64,000 nt of DNA from Paulownia fortunei (taxonomy: Eukaryota; Streptophyta; Magnoliopsida; Lamiales; Paulowniaceae), in contig CM033109.1 of assembly GCA_019321725.1 (NCBI GenBank), forward strand, positions 24,001,048 to 24,065,047. Direction: 5' to 3'. The notes below the pieces were generated by a model. The model did no database searches. It was not told the DNA's origin and saw nothing but the letters and a program-made list of their open reading frames with translations. Position numbers and translations under genes: made by a program. Positions 13,001-25,400 of this stretch are shown here, in pieces (the first letter of the stretch is position 1; each line of letters starts with the position of its first letter).

Positions 13001-13283
13001 TAGTTTAGAATCATCTAGGATGGTGAGGAGGCATCAAGACGATACTGCCGAGAATCATTCTCCCAAGGAAAAGTCTGACCTTCCTTATACAAAGCCTATT
13101 TCTGATACTTTCGCACAAGATCAAGTCACAAATGAGCCATCAGCTAGTAACCAACCAATACTTGACCATCAAAAAAGAAGTGAGGATGCAGTGGCTGCAG
13201 CAAAGGACCATCACAAGAGAAGTGAGGATGCAGTGGCTGCAGCAAAGGAACGATTTTTGGCACGGAAGAAAGCAAAGGTATGA
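10092..13283 (+). CDS. NSRP1: Nuclear speckle splicing regulatory protein 1-like (CCDC55/DUF2040)
   Basis: Four coding exons, 10092-10253, 10387-10509, 11670-11888 and 12846-13283, are all in phase and give 313 residues. The family comprises nuclear speckle proteins that influence alternative splice-site choice. Diagnostic features are the N-terminal MKKYGLQLR and LGFNDDDEDD, then IEEQHKKALEEDPSVFDYDGVYD (about 55-77) and a highly charged coiled coil (about 96-168: PRYIQALMGKAKQREREHE, then AKWMEEERLREMREEKED). The VTKKTDLTDFYFNLAKNVAFGARGA segment opens the last exon and leads to a disordered Glu/Ser/Pro-rich tail ending RFLARKKAKV. The tail carries a 14-residue in-frame duplication. The terminal AAG|GTATGA could also be a splice donor to a short extra exon near 13411, so the last residue is less certain. 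Intron 3 is about 1 kb. Confidence 0.88.
13167..13250 (+). repeat. In-frame 42-bp tandem duplication in NSRP1-type exon 4
   Basis: Copies at 13167-13208 and 13209-13250 encode HQKRSEDAVAAAKD and HHKRSEDAVAAAKE. They differ at only a few bases, so the duplication looks recent and the frame is kept. Confidence 0.9.
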
Positions 13284-13644
13284 TGAGGTAATATGTAAAG
13301 ACTGAAGCCTATGATATCTTCTTTGTTAGCTACACAATTTGTGGTGCGGTCCTCCTCCCTTTGCTGATGCAAATTTCAACACTGGCTTGAGCATTTGACC
13401 CTTGTAGCAGGAAGGAATTCATGCCCATTGCTCACTTCGAACCTTATTTAAGAAAGAAATTATGGCCGTGTAGTTTATGTATTTTTGTTCTGAAGGTTAT
13501 TTCTTGTATCCAGTTTTATTTTATTTTATTTTACTTTATCTTATTCCTTTGCTTGCAGTTTAGCAGTCCTTCCACAGTTTCCTTTTCATCATCTGGTGCA
13601 ATGCCAATCTGAGATCACTAGATTATGCAAGAGTTCTATTCTAC

Positions 13645-13719
13645 TTATCTTCAAGTAGATATAAGCTTAATGAAGGGCCTGCATTACAATTATCTTCAAT
13701 TAGATATAAGCTTAATGAA
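13645..13719 (+). repeat. Imperfect 45-bp direct repeat downstream of NSRP1-type gene
   Basis: A 30-base unit (TTATCTTCAAGTAGATATAA, then GCTTAATGAA) starts at 13645 and recurs at 13690 with one substitution. It lies in the probable 3' untranslated region. Confidence 0.7.
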
Positions 13720-13729
13720 CAATTTCAAT

Positions 13730-15460
13730 GGCCTGTGTTACTCTTGTAAATCATCTAATCTCGTGTCCATTGAACATTTGTGAATCGGGTTGGGTATTGT
13801 TGCAAAAATCAGAGTACCTATGATGTCTTCCTTAAAATTGCCTCTTTTATATTCAGATGCCACTGAGATTATTGCTAACAGATTGGGAAGAGAAGAAAAG
13901 ACAGGTAGAATTTTGAGGTAACCACCGAAAATAAGAACTTGGGAATCGTATGTTTTGTTTTTTGTTATGAAAAACTTGTTACAAACAGAAATTGTTGATT
14001 GAATGCTCTGTTGAAGAAATTCAACCATTTTCAGTCCACGATTCCATGTTAAAATCTGCTGATGAAATTCAGTGGAATGAAAATGGCCAAAATTTCAATC
14101 GTCTAATCTATTGAAGGTGTCTCAGAAAGGTCGCGGAACTTTTCGTACATGAAGGGTCCCCAAAGCGACTGGAGACGAAATATGAGTTATGCATTAGAGT
14201 TGGAGTTTGGTTGTCTTTTTTGTCTGCCCAGCTCAATCTGAAAACGACGATTCACATGTTCCCATTACTGTGCCCATGTGGCCTGCTGCCACTTTTCAAC
14301 GAAAAATGTGTTGCTCTATAGTGGGTGTGAGTTAGGCAAAGATATCATTATTTAGATTTTAAGCACTAGTGAGGATGAGTATATGGCTTCATCAATGGTT
14401 TTATGCTGAAGAAGAAGGAGGTGAAGCTATTCCATTGAGCACTTCTTACAGAAAAACCAGTGATCAGTCTTCTTTCTTAGCTTTCTTTCAATCAGGCTAT
14501 GTACTTCTATGAGATTGACAATAATACAAATTAGTATTGGACGGCAGGCAATCCTAGAATTTAACTGTGCCATCCATGATTTTTATAAGTTAGGCCAAGA
14601 AATCTGAGACCAAGTGACAACACAGATTTGACTTCGGTTTTGGGTACTCAAAACTTTTGTGTTACTTACACTGATGGCACTTTAGTTCTTTTGTGAAAAC
14701 CATATTTGTACGACAACCTTGAGAGTTACATTTGACCAAAAGCAGAATATTTAAAAGCATTGATATTTGTTGGTTGGACCTTTTGTTGGCTGCTTTGCTA
14801 TAAGATGCCTCTTCAAATGAAATGATAAAAGTAAAAATTGCGACTGTGGAAACAGTATTTACAGTATTGACTCCTGGGGCTTAGTTAATTGGGCCAATGG
14901 CTACTTAAACCTATGGTTTGAATCATGTCTGGTACTAATTATGCTCAAAATACATATATGTTGAATTTACTGAACTTACGATTAGCCTGATTAGTCAGTG
15001 TTTTAAGAGGTCATTTTCGATACTAAAGTGTAGTTTGAAGTACAGAAAAAGATAAAGAGTTCCAGCTTCCTGATTACAAAAGATTTCTTACATGAAATGA
15101 AAAAGAAATTCTTGGAACATAATTGAAGCTTTTGGCAGGAAGCAGGGAATCATTTGATGCAGATGGTGGAAAATGCAGGGTAACCTCTGAGTTTGGATTA
15201 GAAACGGCTACTGCCAACTGCCCTGGTCATTAAATGCTAGATCGATCTGTCCCAAGTTGTTTAAGGCCCACTGGCTTTATTAGTTCACAGTTTTCCCCTT
15301 CTTTGCCTCTTTGCTAGTCCTTAATCACATGCCCAAGTGACAGTTGTTGATACCTTAGGACCAACAAATATGGGAACATGTATACCATAATCACCACCTC
15401 AAAAACTATATCTTGTTGCCAATTTTTAGTTAAATCAAATATGATAAACAAACTCTAGTT
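13730..15460. other. Spacer between NSRP1-type and aspartyl protease genes
   Basis: No supported gene. A moderately GC-balanced stretch at about 14100-14330 stands out from its surroundings, but no frame in it gives a recognisable protein. The last few hundred bases should hold the protease promoter; I see no compelling TATA box. Confidence 0.4.
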
Positions 15461-15465
15461 TACAG

Positions 15466-16875
15466 TTGAACATCAAAACCTCTAAAGCAATGGCTTTCCC
15501 CTCATCTTACCTTCTGTTTATTGTTCTCATATGTTCCTTCTCACCTTCAATTTCATCATCTCCTACCACTAGTACTATTCCCATCTCACTTTTTAACACA
15601 ATTCCCCATTCAGATCCATTCCAGAGGCTCACACACCTAGCTTCTACCTCCATAGCCAGAGCCCACCACCTCAAGAATCCCCAAAATGCACCTACCTCCA
15701 CCACCCCTTTATTCCCCTATAGTGGAGCTTATTCAATCTCTCTCAGCTTTGGCACCCCACCACAGTCCATACCTTTGGTCATGGACACCGGCAGCAGCTT
15801 TTCTTGGTTTCCTTGTACCAAAAGATATGTGTGTAGAAACTGTTCTGTTTCTTCCACAGGCATTTCTTCTTTCATTCCTAAGCAATCATCCTCTGCCAAG
15901 GTTCTTGGATGCATGAACCCCAAATGTGGTTGGGTTCACAAATCATTTGATCCACACTCCAGTTGTCAAGACTGCCAATTGACCAAAACAAACTGTACAC
16001 AAATCTGTCCTCCATATATCATTCTCTATGGTTTAGGCTCCACCGGAGGGATACCGATGGTTGAAACTCTGAATATGCCTCACAAGAAAATACCAGACTT
16101 TCTTGTGGGCTGCTCACTTTTCTCATCAAACCAGCCTGCAGGTGTAGCTGGCTTTGGCAGGGGAAACTCTTCGTTGCCAAGCCAATTGGGCCTCAAGAAA
16201 TTCTCCTACTGCCTTGTTTCCCACAAATTTGATAACAGTCCTAAAAGCAGCTTGCTTTTTATGGATCCCGCATCAGATTCTGGGAGGAAGACGGAAAAAT
16301 TCAGCTATACACCGCTGCTGAAAAATCCGGTTCTGCCTGGAAGCACTGCCTTATCAGATTACTATTACGTTGGCCTAAGGAAAATTACAGTTGGAGGGCA
16401 GAAAGTTCAAGTCTCATACCAACAATTGTCTCCCGATTCCAATGGCAATGGTGGGACTATAGTTGATTCAGGCTCAACATTTACTTACATGAATCAGGCG
16501 GTGTTCAATGTGGTAGCAGATGCATTTTCAGAGCAAGTGAAAGAATACAAAAGGGCTGAGAATGTGGAGTCTCTAACAGGGTTGAGGCCATGCTTTGATG
16601 TTACAGGCCACAAGGCTGTAAAAATGCCAGAACTGAAGCTCCATTTCAAGGGTGGCGCAGAAATGGCATTGCCACTGGAAAATTATTTCTTTGCTGTCAG
16701 TGATGATCAAAAGTTAGTTGTGTGTTTGACAATGGTGACGGACAACACTCTACTGGGGCCAGAGCTTATCAGTGGACCGTCCGTGATTTTGGGCAATTTC
16801 TTGATGCAGAATTTTCATGTCGAATATGATCTGAGGAATGAAAGGCTTGGATTCAGGCAGCAGTCTTGCTCGTGA
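15466..16875 (+). CDS. Secreted aspartyl protease, A1 family (plant nepenthesin-like)
   Basis: An intronless frame of 469 residues. A hydrophobic signal peptide lies near the N terminus (AFPSSYLLFIVLICSFSPSIS), followed by a Ser/Thr-rich propeptide. The two catalytic aspartates are visible: DTGSS with Asp107 and VDSGST with Asp334. Between them is a Cys-rich nepenthesin-type insert (CTKRYVCRNC, CMNPKCGW, CQDCQLTKTNC, about 118-177) that forms disulphides in this group. The C terminus has the family's VILGNFLMQNFHVEYDL and ends GFRQQSCS. It looks like an apoplastic or vacuolar endopeptidase of the At4g16563-like subgroup; substrates cannot be read from sequence. The start could also be the second ATG at 15490, closer to the hydrophobic core. 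No plant-specific saposin-like insert is seen, as expected for atypical plant aspartyl proteases. Confidence 0.93.
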   Translation: MNIKTSKAMAFPSSYLLFIVLICSFSPSISSSPTTSTIPISLFNTIPHSDPFQRLTHLASTSIARAHHLKNPQNAPTSTTPLFPYSGAYSISLSFGTPPQSIPLVMDTGSSFSWFPCTKRYVCRNCSVSSTGISSFIPKQSSSAKVLGCMNPKCGWVHKSFDPHSSCQDCQLTKTNCTQICPPYIILYGLGSTGGIPMVETLNMPHKKIPDFLVGCSLFSSNQPAGVAGFGRGNSSLPSQLGLKKFSYCLVSHKFDNSPKSSLLFMDPASDSGRKTEKFSYTPLLKNPVLPGSTALSDYYYVGLRKITVGGQKVQVSYQQLSPDSNGNGGTIVDSGSTFTYMNQAVFNVVADAFSEQVKEYKRAENVESLTGLRPCFDVTGHKAVKMPELKLHFKGGAEMALPLENYFFAVSDDQKLVVCLTMVTDNTLLGPELISGPSVILGNFLMQNFHVEYDLRNERLGFRQQSCS

Positions 16876-16979
16876 GAGAAACAAGGGATGATCAGCAACT
16901 AGATAAAAGGTTTTCTTTCCGGAGTTCAAAAAACAAAGTGAAGTTCAGTTTTCATGATATAGCTGGTATAAATGATTAG

Positions 16980-18330
16980 GGTGTTTACGGCAGCTAATAA
17001 ACAGCAATCTGCATCTTCTATTCCAATTTCGTGTTAAACAAAATATATAAGCTGTAGAAATAATTTCATGTATCACATTAGATTTATGACACTGATGGAA
17101 AAATGAAAGCAGTGAATGGTTCCGTGCCTTACTGTCGGGCAACTGGGACTTGCATTTACTCTGCTGATCTTGTTGGAGAAAAGATGTGCATAATAAACTT
17201 TGAAATTTCTGGAGCAATAATTTTGCCAATTTTCTTGTAGTATTTTTATCCACTGCCCTATGGTACCCCTATTTCATTTTAGAACTTTTCGAAGGGTTAT
17301 TACACAGTGTAATAAAGTCCCCATTCTTGGTCAGGACATGGTTTGATTTTCAGCACCGCACCCACTATCATAAGTAACTTAAATTTGCCAATTCTCTTGT
17401 TTTTTTTTGTGCACTCACCCCAAGGTGAAAAGAAATATCACATCAAATTATCCTGAAACTGTCTCAAACATTTCTTGATTGGAGCATACTTCAAGATGGC
17501 GCCTCATAAACGTAGTTTTGATCAAGTATCTGTGTGGTGCCTGGTTTTGTGACATACTATATATTGAAAATAGACCTATCTAAGACTCGAGTTTAGAGTG
17601 CACCTTCACCATTGAGAAATTAAAATGTTTGCACAAGAAAAGCAGGGAGTTACAGAGAGAGACTCCTTTGAATCAGAAAGACATTTTTCCCTTGGCGGAT
17701 TTAATTTCAAGAAAATTTCCCAATTACTTGTGTTCCTCTAAAACTAAACGAAAGCCAAAAACAAACCACCGTACCATTGGGGAAGATCTGATTTAACCAA
17801 TAACAACATAATAGTAATCTTCAAAGAGGTGATTCGAATACCATACATACTAATCCATGAAGCATGAATAACTTCCACCAATGCAGAGGTAGAAAAGCTT
17901 GAGCTTTTATAAACTTTTCTTCTAATATCCAAACTCCAAAAGAGAAATAAACCAATCCCAGTAAAATATTTTAAAGGTTTGACACTAGCTGCAAACTTGA
18001 AATGTTGTGAGAAGATGCAGCTATGTTTGAGGATTTTAGTGATGTCTTGGAATATATAGTGAAGAAGAGCGTGATTAAGAGCAGGACATCAAAACAAATT
18101 ATTTTCACGACTGACACACGACGAAGGGTTGGTCGGAGAGATCAAATAAGCACCTCAAGGGGTCTCATGGCCGTCTGAATAATTGAATTCCCCGCAAAAC
18201 ACAGTCCATAGATTCCCAATCCCTCTCCTTCCAATTTTCTATGCGTTTCCAGCTTTGAATCTCATATAAAAAGAACCAAGAATGTCAATAAAGTACTAAA
18301 GTCAATACGTGTAAGGGTGCACAATGGGAG

Positions 18331-18395
<65 letters not shown>

Positions 18396-19400
18396 GCACG
18401 CATACATATACATACATACACAGCAACGCAGCTGTGCGACTCATGCAGAAAAAGAAGAAGAGACTAGGAGAAGAGTATAGGTAAGAAGAATAAAATAAAA
18501 TCAAGTGGGAAGACTAACTAGACAAAGCCCACAAGTCCCAAAGACTATCGCCAACTACTTTTGATCCTTTCAAAATGGAAAAACATATTTATAAAGAGAG
18601 AATCAAATATAACTACAAGTTCTTCAACACGACAAACAAATGAAGAATCCACGAATCTCAACTTGTCATATGGACAAGATTTTCCTATAAGGTAGCATGT
18701 AGTTTTTGGATAGAGATGTGGTTGGAGAATTGAAGCCATATGCTGGCATTATGGTCAGTGACATATATACAGACAACATTATGCGTTCTGTTGGCATAGA
18801 TACATATAGATACACGAATATATATCTCTGCATCATCTCTCCATAGAGCTAGTCGGTGTCACTGACACGAGCAATTTCTTCTTGCCATTGACAATCGGAT
18901 TTGCTGTGAAGAGTATGGAGTTGAGGTGGTATATTGTTAAGTGAATAGGTGAGGGGTTACTCTGAGAAATAGGGGCAAACATGAGGTACAAAGATGCAGG
19001 GATAGGTGTTATCAGCAGACCATGGCGGGGCTAGAAGTCCTAGCGAAATGATAAATTTGCCTCTGAAAATCCCACTAAATTAAATTTCCGGCTGAAATTT
19101 ATGCCAGAAGTTACCAGAGATGCAATGTGCCAAGGAGTTGGTAATTGGAGAGTGCAATCTGACATTTTTGTAATTTTAGGATGGAAAGTGCAAAATGACC
19201 GTAATGTGTAAGGGTGCAAAAATGCCAGAGTCCATCGATTCCCAGTTTCTCGATCCCACAAAAGTACGATTCAATATTTTCCATCTTCAAGACAAAATGA
19301 GAATTATCAAGGGCAGCAATGGTAACAATCTTTAGCTTACAGGCCAGCAGACATCACATCTCCAACAGCTTTTTAGTACTAGACTCTCCTCTGCTGTTTT
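16980..19400. other. Convergent spacer between protease and XRN genes
   Basis: The 3' ends of two convergent genes face each other here. No coding region is supported. The only clear structure is a compound TA/TG microsatellite at about 18331-18394. Confidence 0.45.
18331..18394. repeat. Compound (TA)n(TG)n microsatellite
   Basis: About 30 bases of alternating TA pass directly into about 16 TG units, ending before TTGCACGC. Confidence 0.95.
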
Positions 19401-19412
19401 CAGTCAAGACTT

Positions 19413-22400
19413 TTAAGTTTTCTTTGCATACCAGACTCTCCCTCGGCCACGACCTGTATTGGCTGAAAATGATTGATTCGGATGCTGTGTCTGGCCAGAG
19501 CTCTCTACATAGTTTGTCTGCCAACTGCCCCCAGGAGCAGCTCTCGACGGTTTATTCAACCTCCAATCTTCACTTGTATAGTATGTTACACCACCGGGGG
19601 ACTTCCAGAAATTGCTGCCCGCCTGCCGAGGTTTATTGTTTGACATGGGACGTTGGTTCGAGTCTGATATTCGAAGACCTTCATTGCCTCCATAATCATC
19701 CCTCCTCGAAGATCCTGCTTTTGATCTCCCATTATATTCATATTTTGTAACAGATGGCTGATGACCCCCCCTCGCTTGATAGTCCCGGCGCGAACTTGAA
19801 CCCATGTGTTCTCCAGCCACTATTGGAGTACCAGGCTTGAGTTCACCACCAGGTTTACTTACAGCATGCTTGGGGAAATGGTTGGGGCTTTCTAAACGAA
19901 AGGCAGATGATGTTTTGCCTCTACCTAAACTGAATCCACAACCGGCGCCATTAGATATAAATGCAGGAGCAGGATTTTGTGAACTAGGTTCCATTTTATG
20001 GTCTGGTTTTATGGGTCTTCGATTCAGATACCTGTAAACCCAGATCTTTAGTTAATGAAACGGTCCAGAAATCCCAAAGCATAGTTTATTGTTTTTGAAC
20101 AGACAAACCTGTTGCTGTTACTTGAACTACTACCTCCACGGTTTTCATGCCAAAGAATGGTTTCCACTATGTCCTCTTCGTTTACCGTCTGCAAAGCACA
20201 CGGACATTTAGTGAAAGGAAAGTTGAGCATATGAATAACCTGAGTTGATCAAGGATGCTGTCAATTACCTTTTCTGGACATTTTACACCTTCAAGAATCC
20301 GAGGAACATGGTGAAAACCTTGATGTATCTCATAGAACATACATCTGACCATCCAGGAAAGACAAGATTATAGACTAGAATAGAGGAAAAAAAACAAACC
20401 ATATATCAAATTTGCAATTTATTCTTTGTTTGCTTACAAATCATTTCTGGCATATTCCCCGTTTTTAACATCATCAGCTTCAATAAGGTCCTCAGGCATC
20501 AGATGTACAGTACCTTTAATTCCCTCACTGAAATTGATTACATCAAAAAGATATAATCAAATTCTACAAGGTTTGGAGCATGTTGTATGATTTCTGATTA
20601 GTTGGGGAGGGGGGGGGGGGATTTTGGGGGGATTTGAACAGCAATCTGAAACAAAGTCCACCTCGCATCGGTGTGAAATAATCGATGCATAAATCTTACA
20701 TGGTACTATCCATCATTATTGCACCCTTAATCTGCTTGGAGGCTGCTCTATTTCCACAGTGCAAAACAATTTGTTGACTCTCTTTGCTTGAGCATCCCAC
20801 AAACAACCGATCAAGAGTCTGCAAATTCCTAATTTTCTCGTGATCCTACACGTTATTAGAAAAGATTGGCATCATATCCAGAACCAGAAATTGTCAATAT
20901 CAACATAGGATTTGAAGCAGTCCATTAATGAGATGCTGATGCAATGCATTCTAATTGAGAAAAAGGAGTATCTAACAATTATACTACACCTTCAGTTCAT
21001 TCTCAACTTTCCTCGTCTCCACAAGAAGACGTTCTTCCTCTATAAAAGGGAGCTTGCATATACCCTTCAGGAGATAAAACACACAACATTGTCTACAAGA
21101 TATAACAAATAATTTAATAAATTAAGCCTCATACATATATTTTTTTCATGATACCTGCCACAGAAATCTCTTCCCATCAATGTCTGTCTCAAATTCTGAG
21201 TATTAGAAAGAATTATCAAAAGCATTTTAAATTAGTTCCTTCCCAGAGATGCATTTTATCTTAAGAACGTATTTTGAACATGACTTACCTGTGGGGTAAA
21301 AGTCGATAATATTGGAATTCTTGTCAATCATGAGTCCCTTGTATGCTATAGGTAGTGCATGAGCACTGTATACATAGATTACCAAATATCAGAATGATTT
21401 ATAGAAGCAAAAAGTTAATCTTAACAGTAACAAAAATAACAATAATAAAATAAATTTACCTCCCAGGAGGAAGTACTCCCATCAGTTGATCAAAGGGTTT
21501 GAAGGGCAAACCTTTCTGAAACTTCACTTTTGTTTGAGAGAGTCCTTTCAAGTCAGATGCAAAGGGACCATAATGATATGGATAAAACCTACCACGCGAC
21601 CAAACGTCAAAGATTTGTTAGTTTATGACTTAAGTCTCAAAAAAGAACCAAGTGAGAGAAGACAGACCAGGTCCATGATGGAACTCCAGAAAAATAGTAT
21701 AGGAGAACCCAACAGAGTCCCTCACCATACTTTGCAACCTAATAATTGAAAGTAACAATAAAGAGATATATTTGAGACACAATACTAAAAACCTTGGTGA
21801 AGAACTACGCTCGAGTTATGTGATGATAACCTAACTTGTTCGCATAAATCACAGTTTTTACGATCAAACAAGTTTCCAGTCCCTTAGCTGAGATGCATAA
21901 TCAATAAGAGCTTTTGTAATCTAATCTACTTCGAGGGATCACCTCGTTTACTGGTCCTACTCCAGATACCTTACACAAATAAATGGAATATAACAAGAAC
22001 CTGCTAAGCATCCAAACATCTCATGCATGCTAAATTATAAATCCCAATAATTTGAACTTAGTTTTCTTATCCACTTAGGTTTTATCCTCTCGCCTCTCTT
22101 TCAGTTGGAAATTAACCTAGATTATTTTCTCTTCTTTAAAGCAGCTTCCATTTGGGAAAAAACCATTTAATAAAAAAACATTTATTGTGAAAAGCATTTT
22201 AATAAAACCAAGCAAAATAAGAAACTGGGAAATGATTAGAATATCTTTTTAACATTTCAACAAACCACATTTTTTCTTGTTGCTTGAATCTCGTCTGGGC
22301 TTTGAGCAGAAAATTTTTCTTTGTAGTATCTTTCCCTCCAGCCAGGGGTACCAAATTTCACCTATAACAGAGATACAAAGACGAATGCATCTCACTTATA

Positions 22401-25400
22401 TATTATCATCAAATGATAAAAAAATTCTGACTAGAATAATTTTACAAGTCCAATATTAAACAAATACAGTTACATACTTTATCTGTTCCAAGACCACCAT
22501 CTTTGAACAGATCAGATTGGTTTTTAATGTAGTCTTTCAACTTCTGCTTTAGCTCTTTTGTATTATTCAAAACCTGAAATACAATTAAACAGCCACAATC
22601 TTCCTGTCAACCAATGAATAAAAAAAAAACATTGATAAATAGAGCAAAAGAGCCACAACCAAAGACGGCCTCAAGACACTACAAGAAATTTTATTGAACT
22701 TCAAAGACATTTCAGAGGAAATAATAACTTATTAACAACATATGAAAATAATTTATCTACTTTAATAGCATAGCAAATAAATTAAAATAGAAAACAATAT
22801 GTAGATGGATTATACAGTAGTATTTAGAGCAAAAAGGTCACATACCCTATCATCATCTATAGCTGTAGCAGATATCTTTAATTCCTGCCAGAATATTTCA
22901 TAATATAAACCAACATAAGACTTAGGTCATACTGAAGTACAAAAAAACATAAGAGGTAAAATAAAGTATTATTATTTAGTCAAAAAGCCATGGACATACT
23001 TCATCAACATCAGCAGCAGCATACGAAACCACAATATCTGATGATCTTCCATCATCTAGGTTGTTCTTTTCATAATCTTTCTGGATAAAAATAACCTTCT
23101 GCTTTAAGTCCGGTCATCATAAAGCACAACAGAAATAAATATGAGACTGAACAATGTAATGATTGCCAAACTAACAGCATCTCTATACTCGGAGAGGATC
23201 CGCCTCAATTTTCTTTCTCTCAGTTGAGATCTTTTGCTGAATATTTTATCCTCGTATGCACCTACAGTAAGTATGAATCTCTCTACTCTTTTGAACTTGA
23301 TATAGCCGCTCTTTATGTCTTCCACCTATTTCACATTCCAGCATCAGATACACGCCAAGTGGTCACACCACTACTCGTGGCTACATTATAATGAAGTTTA
23401 TAGCAGTTACCTTTTGCATGTCAACCAAGTAACCTCCCAAATTTTGGAACTCTTTCTTATAAACATGCATCAGCAAATCTATACAACCCTGGTGACACCA
23501 GAAGCAGATTACCTTTTTTTGTTCATATCAAACAATGAGTAGCATATTGTTTGATAAAAGACAAATGAGAGAACCTCGTGGATTTCAAGGCTAGGCATAT
23601 GAGGAAGAAAATCGTTTCCAGCAAAGAAGCAAATAAAGATGAAATCATCAATAATCCTCTCAAGATCACATTCAAATTTCTCAGAACTAGTAATTTCCAA
23701 ATCCAACGCCAAATATTCTCTGAGTACCCACACATTGAGAAACTGCAGACACCAACAAATGAAGTCAAAAATAAATATATAAATCTTGTATCATCAGTAT
23801 TCTTTTGTAAGGTAAATTACTTGCAATATACCTGACAAGCTTGCCTTTTATTAACACTCCAAAGAGCTTCCTTGCATAAAACCAATTTCTCTGATTCAAT
23901 AACTGATTCACAGCTTGATTTCTGACAAATAAACACCAGGGGCATGGATTATCCCACATTATTACACATTATAGGCAAGACGAGTAAATTATAGTTGAAC
24001 TGCAAGAAATGACATATAGAGGTGATCTTAAGAATAATGTTTATGAACCCTTCCAATACCTCCTTAAACCATTCCCTTGACTTCAGGGAATGAGTCTCGG
24101 CTCTATTTATACTAGATTCCGGAGCTGTTTCATGACTAAGTTGAACCTTCGGAGATAGGACCTCCTGTTAACAACCAAAGCAGTAATAGTTGTAAAAAAT
24201 TGATTGGAAATATAGGGATAAAAATGTAAGCACTCCAATAAAGCTTGCGGACTTTCTTGTGACACTAACTGAAAAGATTGGCACTACGCACGGTATAGCT
24301 GGTTTCCATTTTGTATAATCAAAATCAATATTGGGCAGAAAAACAAGTATTTTTGCAAAACAGCATATCTTGGAAGTCAATTCAGAGTACAGGTAAATGC
24401 AAGATGATCCACACTAAGAAACAAGTAATCATCATCTCCTCAAGACAATTATCAGTTAAGCCTGCAGAGTAGGAAAAAATGACGTATCAAACCTCTCTGA
24501 GAATCGAAAAATGGATTTCATGAGTTGCCAATGCAAGCATAATTAAGTCTGCATCCTGCATTAAAGTTAAAATTAACAAACTTGGATTGCATGATAGAGG
24601 AGGAAATCAAAAAGGAAATATGTTCTAAGCACATAGATTAGTATAAAGCATAATTTAAGAGATTTTTTAGAAGCTATGACTTCTAAGGTGGGGTGAGCAT
24701 ACCAAGCCGTACAAGCAATGTCTGGTATTTGGGTCATATCCTGGTGATGCGCGTTGAGCTCGAATGAAGGACATGATTTTGTGTTCCCCCTCGCCAGGAA
24801 CTTTATCGTCAGATATAATAACCTGCAAATAAACACAACGATCACATTTTCTTCGTTCTGAAAAAAAAAAAAAAACTAGTTGAATTTTCAGATTCACCAG
24901 AATAACGAACAATTTATATGGCAAAGAGGTGAAACTATTTGTAGAATTCCATAGACAACCTTAATGTTTCCCCAAGCTGGATTCTCACTCATCCGCCGAC
25001 TGATGTAGCATTGAAGTTTCTTCGAGAGCATGTGCATAAATTCTGTACCTGGCGTAATGATATTCGAATCAGCGAGTTCTGATTCTTCTTTAGGCAAAAG
25101 GGCTTTCCCTTCCTTTACAAACTGTTTTCTCAACTTCTCTTCCATTTCCTCCTGGAGTTGAAATGAAAATAAACTATCAATGCAAATTAACATTCTTTTA
25201 GGCGAGAAAACTGTTAAAAAACTGCAATATATAAAAGATATGAATCGCACAGCCATTTGAATGTCCTTTGCAGCACGAAATCGTCTGGCTCTCTGCTGAT
25301 TCATCTTGGCTCGGGGAGCTACACCATCTGGAGTTGATTGCAAATTAAAATTACAAAATTATAAAGAAACTATACTAAAGATTAGCATTACTTGTCAGTT

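Noticed and set aside
14100..14330. Coding fragment in the less AT-rich patch
   Set aside because: All frames are broken by stops and no protein similarity is apparent.
21600..22265. XRN gene as a pseudogene missing a catalytic-domain exon
   Set aside because: At first the GLCWV...SWQWF exon seemed absent. A divergent but in-phase 71-nt exon (21668-21738) with proper splice sites restores the frame, so the gene is intact by inspection.
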